Assembly (NCBI RefSeq): GCF_020085105.1 | Contig: NC_058052.1 | Span: 14,832,233 to 14,896,232 of the forward strand | From: Siniperca chuatsi | Taxonomy: Eukaryota > Chordata > Actinopteri > Centrarchiformes > Sinipercidae | Length of the DNA: 64,000 bases | Direction: 5' to 3' | Shown: positions 25,501 through 36,228 of the stretch, in pieces | Numbering within the stretch: position 1 is the first letter of the stretch | How the letters are laid out: each line of letters begins with the position of its first letter | Program-made: the position numbers and the translations under genes | The notes under the pieces: generated by a model | The model's database searches: none | What the model was told of the DNA's origin: nothing | What the model saw: the letters and a program-made list of their open reading frames with translations, nothing else

Positions 25501-28119
25501 GCAGCGTCAGAAGTAGTGTTCTGGTTTTAAATGAGTTTGTGTCCTTCAGTTTAAAATTCTGTTATATATTCTGCCAAAAAACACGAGGAAAAACACTGCA
25601 TGCATGCATGCATGCATGCATGTTTAGGCATTCAAATTGTAAAATATATTGCATAAATATCACAGAGACCCTTACTAAAAACATGGACAATATGGAAATG
25701 GTACCTGAAGCATGCTGCATTCCTTAATGAGTCAATACAGGAAATAATAAGATCATAATAATCATAATAATAATCATAATAATAATAATAATAATCATAA
25801 TAATATCATCCAGAGAATGATAAAAGTGAATGTCATGTCAAAAATAACTTATGAGCTCTCTGCTCCTCATTTGCGTGATCAATCTGTGTGTGATGGTGCA
25901 GCGTGTCCACATCGGCTTGTTGCTATGTTACCGAGTCACAAGAAGAAGGTTGGCAGGCATGGATTTAAAAATGGCCTCTCTCTCTTCTTCAAGCCCTTCT
26001 GTCAAAGATGTAAATCTATTAATGTAAATGTAAGCGGTCTATCAATGTGTGTAAAACTGAATAATTAGAAGGTGAATTATAAAACGTATCAGAGAATGTC
26101 ATATTGCCCATGGAGGAATGTTTTATTAATCCAGTGTTTAAGAAAAATGCCACAGACAAAAACAGAAATGTCTACAATCCTAAAGCAGCAATGTCAAATT
26201 GTTTTTGCAATTTCTTTTACTTCACTTGAAGCAGAGCAACGACATGTAAAATCCAAATACTTTGATATGTACACAACCAACACATTTAACTCTTATACAG
26301 ACCAATCACTTGTAAACAAGGTTAAAGAGAGTGTAATGATTACTTTGGCTATTCCTTTTGGATGTATTTACACACCACTATTCACAAGCTGCTGTTGAAG
26401 TTCTGTACTGATAGTGTTGTTGCTATTGTAAAGTCTTACATGTAACTTTGTAACAATAAATATTAGACTTTAACTGGTTTAAAATTTAACTACCGGGACC
26501 AAATGACAGGTTATGTCTACTTGCCATCTGAGGAGTAACACTATAACATAGTAATATAGTTTACATAATGAGTGTGTTCAGCAGCAGGATATTTGTCCTA
26601 GATAGCACATATGCTGCACCACAACACAGTGAGCTGTTGTTACAACAAAATGAAGAGTTTACAGCCAAGCTAGCAGCTCTATGAGGCTGTACTTGGGCAC
26701 AGTGGTGCTTTGAGCTAAATGCTAACATGCTGATGTTCACCATCTTAGTTTAGCATGTAAGCATGCTAACATTTGCTAATTAGCCAAAGTATTGGACAAA
26801 TTCAAGATGAAAGAAGAGGGGATCGAAGTTATTACAATTCATCTTCTGGGGAACATGAATGTGTGTGCTAAATTTCACTGCAATCCATCCAATAATTGTC
26901 GAAATATTGAAATAAAAAGACAAGAATGTCTTGTGGTTATACTAGTGGAAATGTCAGGGGATAGAATACATCACCTGGGACCAATGAATGTCTGTACCAA
27001 ATTCCCTGACAATCTATCAAGTAGGTGTTGAGATATTTCACTTAATTAATGAAAAATGTGACCTGTTGGTGATGCAAGAGGAAACGTTTGAGGATCACCA
27101 AAATCTTTCGAATATATGCTCTGGGAACCATGAATGTCTGTGCCAAATTTAGTGCAAATCTATCTATTAGATGTTGAGATATTTCAGTGAGTAACTGAAA
27201 ACTTTGAACTGCCTGTGGCGCTAGAGTAAGATACCGTATATCAGTCTGGACTACAGTGGTGGACTGAATCTTCCTGCCCAAGCCTTCATTGTATGTTATG
27301 TCCTGTTTTGCTAATGATATTGCTTTAGCTTTACTATTACAAAAAGATAGTTTAGCTCCAACTCCCACCCTCCATCCCCACACAGGTATACACAATGCAA
27401 CGAGCTTTAAACCCCTGAAGCCAGGAATGCCTTATTTATTATTTGTTTTAAAAGGGGCCTAGAGAGACGTTTATAAGTGTAACGTTGTCGACAATGGAAA
27501 CTTCCCCAGCAGTGGGGTCTCAGCCACTTCCTCAATGCAGTAATGCGCGCCCGCAGGATTTGAGAAAAGCAAGTAAGCTAAATGTTAACTGAAAACATCC
27601 ACCACAGGCATTTGTCGCCCTCCCCCATCCAAAATACAGTATCACACGGGAACGCGCATTTTAGCAAACGGGGTCTTTTGGCCGACGCAAAGCCGAGAGA
27701 CACTCCCTTTAAAACAAGCACAGTGCCCTTTAAACAAACTAACGTTACGCCAGATAGCTAAAGTCTACAGTTCGGATTTACGAACAATAGAAACAGTGGG
27801 GAAACCCAAGACGGAGTGCAACATTGTCACAAATTGCAACATTTAACTAAGTGCTCAGGCTCGCTGCCGTGAGAAGGAAACAGTTGAGGACAAAAAAGTC
27901 GCTCGGAGATGCAACGAGTGAGTCCAGTAGCCTAATAGATGGTTATTTACACCGATAACGGTCACACAGACGCGAAATTCAACCGGTAAAACTGTACAGT
28001 GTGTGACTTGCATTGTCCTTACCTACACAGTGAATAAGTTTGTGTCGCCACGAGTCAAGTTCCTGCCGAAAGCCGCGCCTGTCGATTGTGCATTGCTGCC
28101 TTTTACACTGACTCGCCAT
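1114..28119 (-). CDS. lcor: lcor, long PALI1-type isoform (alternative long last exon), 1849 aa
   Basis: Nuclear corepressor gene. Coding exons on the minus strand: 28119-28023, 17572-17507, 16258-16179, 15723-15591, 15267-14947, 14827-14731 and 5869-1114. They total 5550 nt, closing at TAA 1116-1114. The N-terminus MASQCKRQQC and the block DWSFDENCLFCCLRR match LCOR/LCORL proteins closely. The shared part holds an NR box LSKLL (residues 206-210) and two CtBP-type motifs, PLDLT (217-221) and VLDLS (235-239). The last exon is the counterpart of the human exon once called C10orf12. It has a conserved start (about 287-312, with KLCPHHQRQ), a Lys/Pro/Ser-rich low-complexity middle, a conserved block near 1350-1446 (SPVQMLFM, WFLETTETKSLVIVKK) and ILRKYSNIR near 1555. 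In mammals this isoform, PALI1, binds PRC2 and works with G9a. The helix-turn-helix is absent because its exon is skipped. Usage of this acceptor is inferred from phase and similarity. Confidence 0.88.
5870..11705 (-). other. lcor intron between the two last exons, with 3' UTR of the HTH isoform
   Basis: AT-rich and without a supportable coding exon on either strand. Its part next to 11705 should be 3' UTR of the HTH isoform. It contains a G run near 6485-6495, a T run at 8048-8075 and a TG microsatellite at 10494-10535. Short open frames here are low-complexity and unsupported. Confidence 0.6.
10494..10535. repeat. TG dinucleotide microsatellite
   Basis: About 21 uninterrupted TG units in the lcor intron. 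Confidence 0.95.
11706..12684 (-). CDS. lcor: lcor alternative last exon carrying the Psq HTH domain
   Basis: 979-bp terminal coding exon of the DNA-binding isoform, ending in a TGA stop. It contains DLKIPKVR and DPSWDS, both characteristic of LCOR upstream of the HTH. Its 3' UTR must run into the 5870-11705 interval, where I could not fix a cleavage site. Inclusion or skipping of this exon decides between DNA-binding LCOR and PALI1. Confidence 0.9.
11706..28119 (-). CDS. lcor: lcor, short isoform with Psq helix-turn-helix, 590 aa
   Basis: Uses the same six 5' exons as the long form, then the last exon 12684-11706, giving 1773 nt in total. LCOR is a ligand-dependent nuclear-receptor corepressor that recruits CtBP and histone deacetylases. 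The acceptor at 12685-12687 follows a strong pyrimidine tract, and the exon is entered one base into the codon, as the upstream exon requires. It encodes SLQDGSR and GHSTCYKP, landmarks seen in mammalian LCOR rather than LCORL, then a basic patch (KQPRKKRGRYRQYN) and a Psq/HTH domain at about residues 492-557 (KMSVSKAQTIYGIPHSTLEY), ending in a lysine-rich tail. The open frame continues upstream of 12684 but lacks similarity there, so that part is read as intron. First intron is about 10.5 kb. Confidence 0.92.
12685..14730 (-). other. lcor intron 6
   Basis: About 2 kb of AT-rich intron. It holds the strong acceptor tract of the HTH exon at its downstream end. I see no repeat with clear ends and no additional exon. 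Confidence 0.6.
14731..14827 (-). CDS. lcor: lcor exon 6: second CtBP motif, branch point for the two isoforms
   Basis: 97-bp exon encoding DGVLDLSIKK, the second CtBP-type motif. It is preceded by TTTTTTAACAG and followed by GTAAGAT. It ends two bases into a codon (GG), so both downstream last exons, each contributing one base first, stay in frame and keep a Gly at the join. Confidence 0.9.
14947..15267 (-). CDS. lcor: lcor exon 5: NR box and first CtBP motif
   Basis: 321-bp exon, with acceptor TTTCCTTTCAG and donor AAG|GTAGTG. It encodes VPNFSDPHIPVVAREILQRM and the short block NPVLSKLLMADQDAPLDLT, both nearly identical to LCOR family proteins. LSKLL is the LxxLL nuclear-receptor box and PLDLT is the first CtBP site. 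The segment between them is Pro/Ser-rich and poorly constrained. Confidence 0.92.
15591..15723 (-). CDS. lcor: lcor exon 4
   Basis: 133-bp exon with acceptor TTTGACAG and donor AAG|GTGATG. It encodes EHLIGLSIEGLEDTPKPLL and a short helical stretch ending FLNAVLCRK, matching the LCOR N-terminal extension. Phase 0 in, one base out. Confidence 0.9.
16179..16258 (-). CDS. lcor: lcor exon 3
   Basis: 80-bp exon (acceptor CCATAG, donor GTAAGA) encoding DFEPTAVSDWSFDENCLFCC and a short basic tail. The Cys-rich block CLFCCLRR is strongly conserved across the LCOR/LCORL family. Confidence 0.92.
16348..16729. mobile_element. 382-bp insertion with exact 13-bp target duplication and internal long inverted repeat
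   Basis: The 13-mer AATGTGTATTTTT occurs at 16335-16347 and again at 16730-16742, exactly bounding the segment. Inside, 16426-16474 and about 16683-16729 form inverted arms of about 47 bp (CTGGAAAGATGAGATCTGGA against its near complement). A 78-bp head lies outside the left arm. It sits in lcor intron 2. The duplication length suits target-primed (SINE/LINE) insertion, yet the arms look like a DNA-transposon MITE. The family is not identified. Confidence 0.75.
17507..17572 (-). CDS. lcor: lcor exon 2
   Basis: 66-bp exon (acceptor TTTCCTCAG, donor GTAAGA) encoding GFESILEGLFSPELVEDLKL and the following FK. It joins in phase to exon 1 and exon 3. Confidence 0.92.
24920..25271. mobile_element. 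hAT-type MITE
   Basis: 352-bp element starting TAGGGCTGCAC and ending GTGCAGCCCTA, a perfect 11-bp terminal inverted repeat. The flanks GACAACAG (24912-24919) and GACAAGAG (25272-25279) are a 7/8-matching 8-bp target duplication, the size made by hAT transposases. The interior is AT-rich and non-coding, so it depends on a transposase elsewhere. Confidence 0.85.
25597..25622. repeat. TGCA tetranucleotide microsatellite
   Basis: About 6.5 uninterrupted TGCA units. An open frame running through it has no other support. Confidence 0.95.
25743..25805. repeat. ATA/ATC trinucleotide-type microsatellite
   Basis: Imperfect AATAATAATC-type tract in lcor intron 1. Confidence 0.9.
26560..27340. repeat. 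Degenerate interspersed repeat with three tandem units
   Basis: Three related units begin near 26849, 26976 and 27122. Each carries a form of ATGAATGTCTGTGCCAAATT and ends near GTTGAGATATTTCA. The block also contains GTTCACCATCTTAGTTTAGC (about 26735) and GCATGCTAACAT. An inverted relative lies at about 29262-29700. Common teleost repeat type, family name not assigned. Confidence 0.7.
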
Positions 28120-28300
28120 TTTCTATCGTTCTTGTCTGGCGGGCACCAGCACGAGAAGAGGAAGCGCTCTGCTATGTGAACGCGCGCGCTTCTGAGTCTA
28201 GGAGGAAATCAGTCCAGAGGGAAATGCTCACAGGTTTCAGTCACACAGAGAAAACAAACCAAATAGTCTAATTTAATCAGTAAGCTAAGTAAATAAATAA
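27440..28300 (-). promoter_or_regulatory. CpG-rich promoter region of lcor
   Basis: CpG density rises sharply here (for example GCGCGCCCGC, CGGGAACGCGC, GAACGCGCGCG) against an AT-rich background. The block contains the first coding exon. There is no TATA box at a convincing distance. Treated as a housekeeping-type CpG promoter; the start site is not determined. Confidence 0.6.
28023..28119 (-). CDS. lcor: lcor exon 1 with start codon
   Basis: 97 nt from ATG 28119-28117 to donor TAG|GTAAGG. It encodes MASQCKRQQCTIDRRGFRQE and a further 12 residues ending LIHCV. The start is chosen because the family begins with MASQCKRQQC, and the ATG lies in a CpG-rich block. The bases around the start (AAAATGGCGAG) resemble a YY1 site. 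Confidence 0.93.
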
Positions 28301-28306
28301 AAATAA

Positions 28307-28317
<11 letters not shown>

Positions 28318-28339
<22 letters not shown>

Positions 28340-28343
28340 TATA
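28318..28343. repeat. AT dinucleotide microsatellite
   Basis: Uninterrupted AT repeat just upstream of lcor. Confidence 0.95.
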
Positions 28344-28647
28344 GACGGCGAGATCCTCCCAGTGGCACTGGCAGCTAGTGGCTCCTTGTTTTATACAGTC
28401 TATGGTGGCAGCTAGTGGCACTCTGTGGCAGGCGACCGGCACTCGACCTCCCTCGACTCGCTGTCAACTGGGCGGTGCGTGACAGCTCAGCAGACGTAAA
28501 TTTGTTTTAGGAATGTTTGTTTAGCAAGAACGTTCTACTTTCGTTTTACAATATTAAAAAACAAAGCATCTGTTTTATTATTCTTAAAAAATATTTTTAA
28601 AACATGTAGGCTACTTAATACATATAACATAAAAATATGACAAAAAT

Positions 28648-29012
28648 TACGTTACACATTTTTATTTACAAACTTTGTTTTTCACTGTTTTGTGTTTGTT
28701 TTTCACTTCTTAACATCTAAGCAGCAGCAGAGTGACAATGGACACTGACATAGTTAAGTGGTATAAAATATCTAATAAAAAATACACCTTGTGAAAATAT
28801 TAATATTTGCCACTAGCTGCCACAGTCTTTTTTCCTAAACTTTGCTACCCTCTGGCAGTATACTGCCAGAGGGTAGCAGTGGCAGTGGCAGTGATAGTGG
28901 CACCCTGTGACAAATATTAAGATAGTTTCACAACTTAATTTTTTATTAAATATTTTAATATTATTTTAACACAAAACAGTAAAAACAAAGTTTTGTAAAT
29001 AAAAATTTGGGA
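28648..29012. mobile_element. Foldback (palindromic) element with perfect 32-bp centre
   Basis: Arms about 28658-28700 (TTTTTATTTACAAACTTTG) and 28968-29010 (its near complement) are inverted. Inner arms around 28760-28830 and 28890-28965 also pair. The centre 28845-28876 is a perfect palindrome (half site CTACCCTCTGGCAGTA). The left arm carries about 60 extra bases. Related GTGGCAGCTAGTGG sequence at 28345-28440 suggests the element once extended further left. Confidence 0.7.
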
Positions 29013-29051
29013 TTTGTTGGGTCTCCGTAAATAATATAAAGAGTACGGTCA

Positions 29052-29843
29052 AGGCTGGATTACCAACCAGGCAAAGCGGGCAACTGCCCTGGGGCCCTGC
29101 CCACACCCTCAGGGGCCCCAAAGGCCCCAGGTTTATTATGTGGCAAACAGTGTACTAATTTTATTGATTGACTAACATAAACTGAAATAGTTAGGCCTCA
29201 AGGCAGATTCTGCATTTTTAACCAATGCTTTCAGCATGCCTGTAGAGATGGCAATGTTGGTCCACCACTTTTGTCCAGACTGAAATATCTCAACAACTAC
29301 TTAATGGATTGCCATTAAATGTTTTACAGACATTCATGGTCCCCAGATGATGAAGCCTACTGACTTTGGTGAGCCACTGATTTGTCCTCTAGTGCCACCA
29401 TGAGGTTGACACTTTTGTTTTTTAAATATCTTTAAACTATTGAATGGATTGCTGTGAAATTTGACACACACATTCATGTCCCCTTTTAGGATTAATTGTT
29501 ATCACTTTGATCCCCTGGCTGTTTTCATCTAGCACCATCATCTGGTCAGAATTTCATTTTGTCCAAAACTTGAGTTTAAGGCCTAAATAGCTGCAAAAAT
29601 AATGGCATTCCCAACAGCCTCAGCTGCATTTTTGTTAAGTGCTCATTAGCAAAGGTTAGCATGCTAACATGCTAAACTAAGATGGTGAACACGAGGGGCC
29701 TTGTGTCAACTTTTCATACCTTTAATACCAAACTTGTGTTTAATCTACTTAAAACTGAAATAAGTTTGGAAACAAGGGGGTTGAAAGGGGCCCACAGCTC
29801 ATTTTTGCCCCAGGGCCCCTAGTAGGTTAATCTGGCCTGGCTT
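29052..29843. mobile_element. Probable non-autonomous DNA transposon with GC-rich ends
   Basis: The left end reads GGCTGGATTACC and continues to CTGCCCTGGGGCCC. The right end reads GCCCCAGGGCCCC then GGTTAATCTGGCC, an imperfect inverted match. The interior (about 29262-29700) is the inverted relative of the 26.6-27.3 kb repeat, including two ATTCATGGTCCCC-type units and GTTAGCATGCTAACATGC. Whether this is one element or a nest is unclear. Confidence 0.55.
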
Positions 29844-30189
29844 TACTGCAGTCAAAAAATGATGGCTATTAGTTAATAAATATTGCAGTAGACTAAATGC
29901 AATTGTTTGAGTATAACTTTCTATGATTTACTTGAAGTATGCCTAATTTGTGATTCGGCTGGTGCCTTAATTAGATTTTCAGGAACAGTAACAATCTATA
30001 GTAGCTTTTCAGACATCAGTAGCCTGCTCAGCCCTATGCACCAGTAAAGTAAATGGCAATCCAGGCAAGTATGCCATTTAAGACGTTTTGTCTCACTTAA
30101 GCTAACGTAATGACCTGGGAGAAACATTAGCTGAATCCCTACACCAAAGGCTGCATCAGTCTTATTATTATAATACAACGCCATTATAT

Positions 30190-30760
30190 ATAATCAGAAT
30201 CAGAATCAGAAATACTTTATTGATCCCCAAGGGGAAACTCTTTTGTTCCAGCAGCTCACTATCACATCAGTGCGCACAGGAATAGAAGTACTAAGCAAAA
30301 AATATAATACACTATAATACAGGTAAGATAAATTAAGTACCAGGTGGGTATAAGTATAAAATTTAAATAAGTGTGAAGTACAAGTGGGTTTATCGGTTGA
30401 TGATAATAATACGGTATAAAGTAATAGTGCATGAACTGTCAAGTTAAGTGTAGCTATTAAGATTATAATGAGACAGGGGATATTGCACAGCAGTAATAGA
30501 GGTACGAATAAATATCAATATCAATAAATAGGGAATTTTAAACTGAAAAAAGTGTATTGCACAGGAGTATTAACACAGAATATTGCACAATTATTATTAA
30601 GTATTGCAGAGATGTTAATGATCAATGTCTAGTTTAATGACTTAGGTCATATAGACTAACACTTAGAGGAGGAGTTAAAGAGTTTGATGGCTACAGGCAG
30701 GAATAACTTCCTGTGGCGCTCTGTGGTGCTTTTTGGAATAATAATAATAATAGTAAAATA
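30190..30760. repeat. Interspersed repeat, retroelement-tail type
   Basis: Opens with AATCAGAATCAGAATCAGAA and ACTTTATTGATCCCCAAGGG, a sequence widespread at retroelement-derived copies in fish genomes. It is followed by AT-rich body sequence to about CTTCCTGTGGCGCTCTGTGG. No coding capacity. Confidence 0.65.
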
Positions 30761-30959
30761 TAACAATATTCAAAATAATAATCTTTATTATTAGTAGTAG
30801 TACTATTCATTATAATAACATAACGAAAGCATTATTTATAGCTTATATATTGTTTACTCAAGTCTGTAGGCTACTTTACATGCAGTCTATGGCCTACATA
30901 TTACACATATTGTAGCCTATAATACAGGCAAATAAACTGCGGGTTTCCCTGTCAGCTGT

Positions 30960-31628
30960 AGTGTTGAGTGCTTCAAGAAGCTTCAGCAAAATGCCGTATA
31001 GCCTTTCATAAATATGTCAGCCACTCTTTCTAAGCTGTAGCACACTAGGCCAATCAGAGAAAGTTTTCAATGAGAGCCGACAACAGTCATGCAATGAAAC
31101 AGCGCGGCGGTCAGGCTGCAATGATGCTGTTGTAATGCTGCCTTCAGTGCTGTCGGAATTATTGGAATCCTGAGCTGAAGCGCGCACGAACGTCAACGCG
31201 AACACGAAAACAAACGTAAACACTGGTTGTAGAAAGGGAATAGGTCTCTATAAAAGTTGCTAAATTGAGTCTGTATGGGCCAAAGAGCATTGGAAGCAAG
31301 TCAAAGAATGTGACGTTTTAATTTCATTGTATAGGAAGACATTTCGCAATTTTCCTTAGTGGCCTAGCTGCTGTAACACGGCCGTTCCTCTCAATTTCTA
31401 AAATAAAACAACGGTCACTCAAACGCTTTTGCCGCAGATTTTATCATCACCAAGCTAGCGCACATGAAGCCGATGTGAATGTCTTTTAAGCCTCTGAAAC
31501 TCCGATGTAGGGGCTTACGAGGAGCACCTGAATGCGACAGTTTCTCAGCCGGTGTTTTCATATTTTTACGCCCCTCCGCTGTTGTACGGTGGTTTCCATG
31601 CTTCAAAGACGACAAACGTAGCGTACAG
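30960..31628 (+). promoter_or_regulatory. Putative morn4 promoter and 5' untranslated exon
   Basis: A second CpG-enriched patch (AGCGCGGCGGTC, GCGCGCACGAACG) lies upstream of morn4. A possible exon end ACAG|GTAAATG occurs at 31628/31629, and the first morn4 coding exon has an acceptor just before its ATG, so a non-coding 5' exon is required. This assignment is inference. Confidence 0.45.
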
Positions 31629-32760
31629 GTAAATGATAGCGTTAATATGTGTTGTCGCTTATAGTTGTGTTGATATAGGTTACAGTCGATTTACATAGGA
31701 TTGTCATTTAAAGCGATAGCATATTCTACATCGTGTGTAAAGGCTTCACTGATCGAAACATATTTAAATTGGATATTTACAGGAACGAGTGTTTCAGTCT
31801 TGGTGTGAGCTGATTAATTATTTATTCAATGGCGACCGCATGGGTAAAACTACACCTGATTGCCATTCGATACAACACTGTCATTTGTATTAAAGCAAGA
31901 GAGCCACTAACCAATATTTCGACATGGTCACCATGCGATAAGCTTTTGTTTATATCTGCAGTCATGCTACTGTCACGTTTTCCAGTCTTTTTCCATACAG
32001 AAGGCGTTACGCCCATGTGTGCTTTTAAACTGGGTTTACACCAGCATCATCACCACCTACATACACTGGGCATTAAACAGACTTTTTGTGTTTACAAGTA
32101 AATGATCTGGTGTAACTTGTCTTTATATCCTTTGATTCGAATAAAGTTCTACTACAGGGACATGCACTTACACCAGGGCTTTTTTGACAATAATTTCCAC
32201 CCTATTTAAAAACCTGAAGACAGAAATAAAAGTTGCATGTCCTGAAAAATAATCCTCAGACTAATTTATTCATGGTGTTTGGTACTGTAACTACAGAAAT
32301 CAAATACTGGTCACATGAGGCTGTATGGTATTGAGCCAAATGCATGATCTTCTCTGTTACTCATTTAACTGATTAATGGTAATGCCAAATGACAGTATGT
32401 TTGTGTTTTCCAAACACCACAAGAAGCTTGGGATTGCTGCTTTCATTACCATTGTAACATGAACACCCAGCTGGACTTGAGAGTTACATGAGCAAAAGAT
32501 GAACAACTGTGACAGTATGTCCTAAAGTTTCTCCCTCTATTTCATGGACGGAGGGACTAATAATCCCAATAGGGTGAATTTCCTCTCCACTTGCTTCCCT
32601 CCACAGTGAGGTCAGAGGTCATGGTCAGCTAAAGAACATAATCTCAGAACTGGAAGATGCTCTCAGATGCCCCTCTCACTCTGAAAACATTTCAAGTGCT
32701 TTTCTTTTAAATATAAATTGCTGGTCACCAATATGTGTTCTTGAGCTCTGTTGCCAATGA

Positions 32761-35495
<2,735 letters not shown>

Positions 35496-35823
35496 TGACT
35501 TGAAATGCACAACATCATGAAGCACACCTTTAGCTTCACAAGTCATGTAAACACCAAATGCTGCTGTTTTTTCCCTTGTTCTTATTCTTGTACTCATAAA
35601 TAGTGTCTTAGTCTTTTCTCTAGAATAGGTAGCTTTCATACATCAAACAACTGAATATGGGAGACCTCTTCTTACCATGTTATTTCACATCTGGTACTTT
35701 AAAGAGGTTTTTTCTCCTGCATTAGGAGGAGGTGTAAAGTAAGTCTGTATGTCAAAGACTTTAGCCACTAATAATTTAAATTCACCTTAAAAAATGCTGC
35801 AATCCATTACAAGAGAGTGATAC

Positions 35824-36228
35824 TTAAAGGTACCCTGTTGAGTTTTTGATCACTGGTAGCGCAATAGAGCAATGTTTTTACAAGTGGGTCCCTGTTTTGT
35901 TTTTATCATGAGGATGCATGCGTGCAAGTATGTGGGTGACGTAGCACACATTCTTGCAGATGGTTTCACGCTATTCTGCTGATGGACAGTTGGTGGTGGT
36001 GGTCAAAGAAACATAGCAACGCACCCACAAAGCCAGTGAAGAAGACTGCAAGCAAGCAAACATGGATCTAAACATTGCACAATGTAAAATACTCAAGAAA
36101 TTGGCTTTACAAATGTTTTATGAAGAAGGAAATGCATTCAACACATTTGCCAGGCCTCAAAGATACACACAGTGAATGTAAACATAACTTTTGTTTGTTT
36201 ACAAAAACACTCCACAGGGCACCTTTAA
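35824..36228. mobile_element. MITE flanked by TTAA with 25-bp inverted ends
   Basis: Left end TTAAAGGTACCCTGTTGAGT and right end ACTCCACAGGGCACCTTTAA are near-perfect inverted copies, each including TTAA at the extremity. Interior about 355 bp, non-coding. The TTAA boundary suggests piggyBac-type target choice, though other superfamilies are possible. Confidence 0.75.

Larger units (their letters stand above)
17573..28022 (-). other. lcor intron 1, about 10.5 kb
   Basis: No coding exon with family support on either strand. It holds an A run at 21260-21280, a hAT-type MITE (24920-25271), a TGCA microsatellite (25597-25622), an ATAATA tract (about 25743-25805) and a degenerate repeat block (about 26560-27340). 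The last 600 bp become CpG-rich toward exon 1. Confidence 0.65.

Noticed and set aside
26072-26398. 108-residue plus-strand open frame in lcor intron 1
   Set aside because: No similarity, AT-rich composition, no flanking splice signals that make sense.
28845-28876. Perfect palindrome as a microRNA hairpin
   Set aside because: No room for a loop at the centre and arms belong to a transposon-like foldback; no known microRNA seed recognised.
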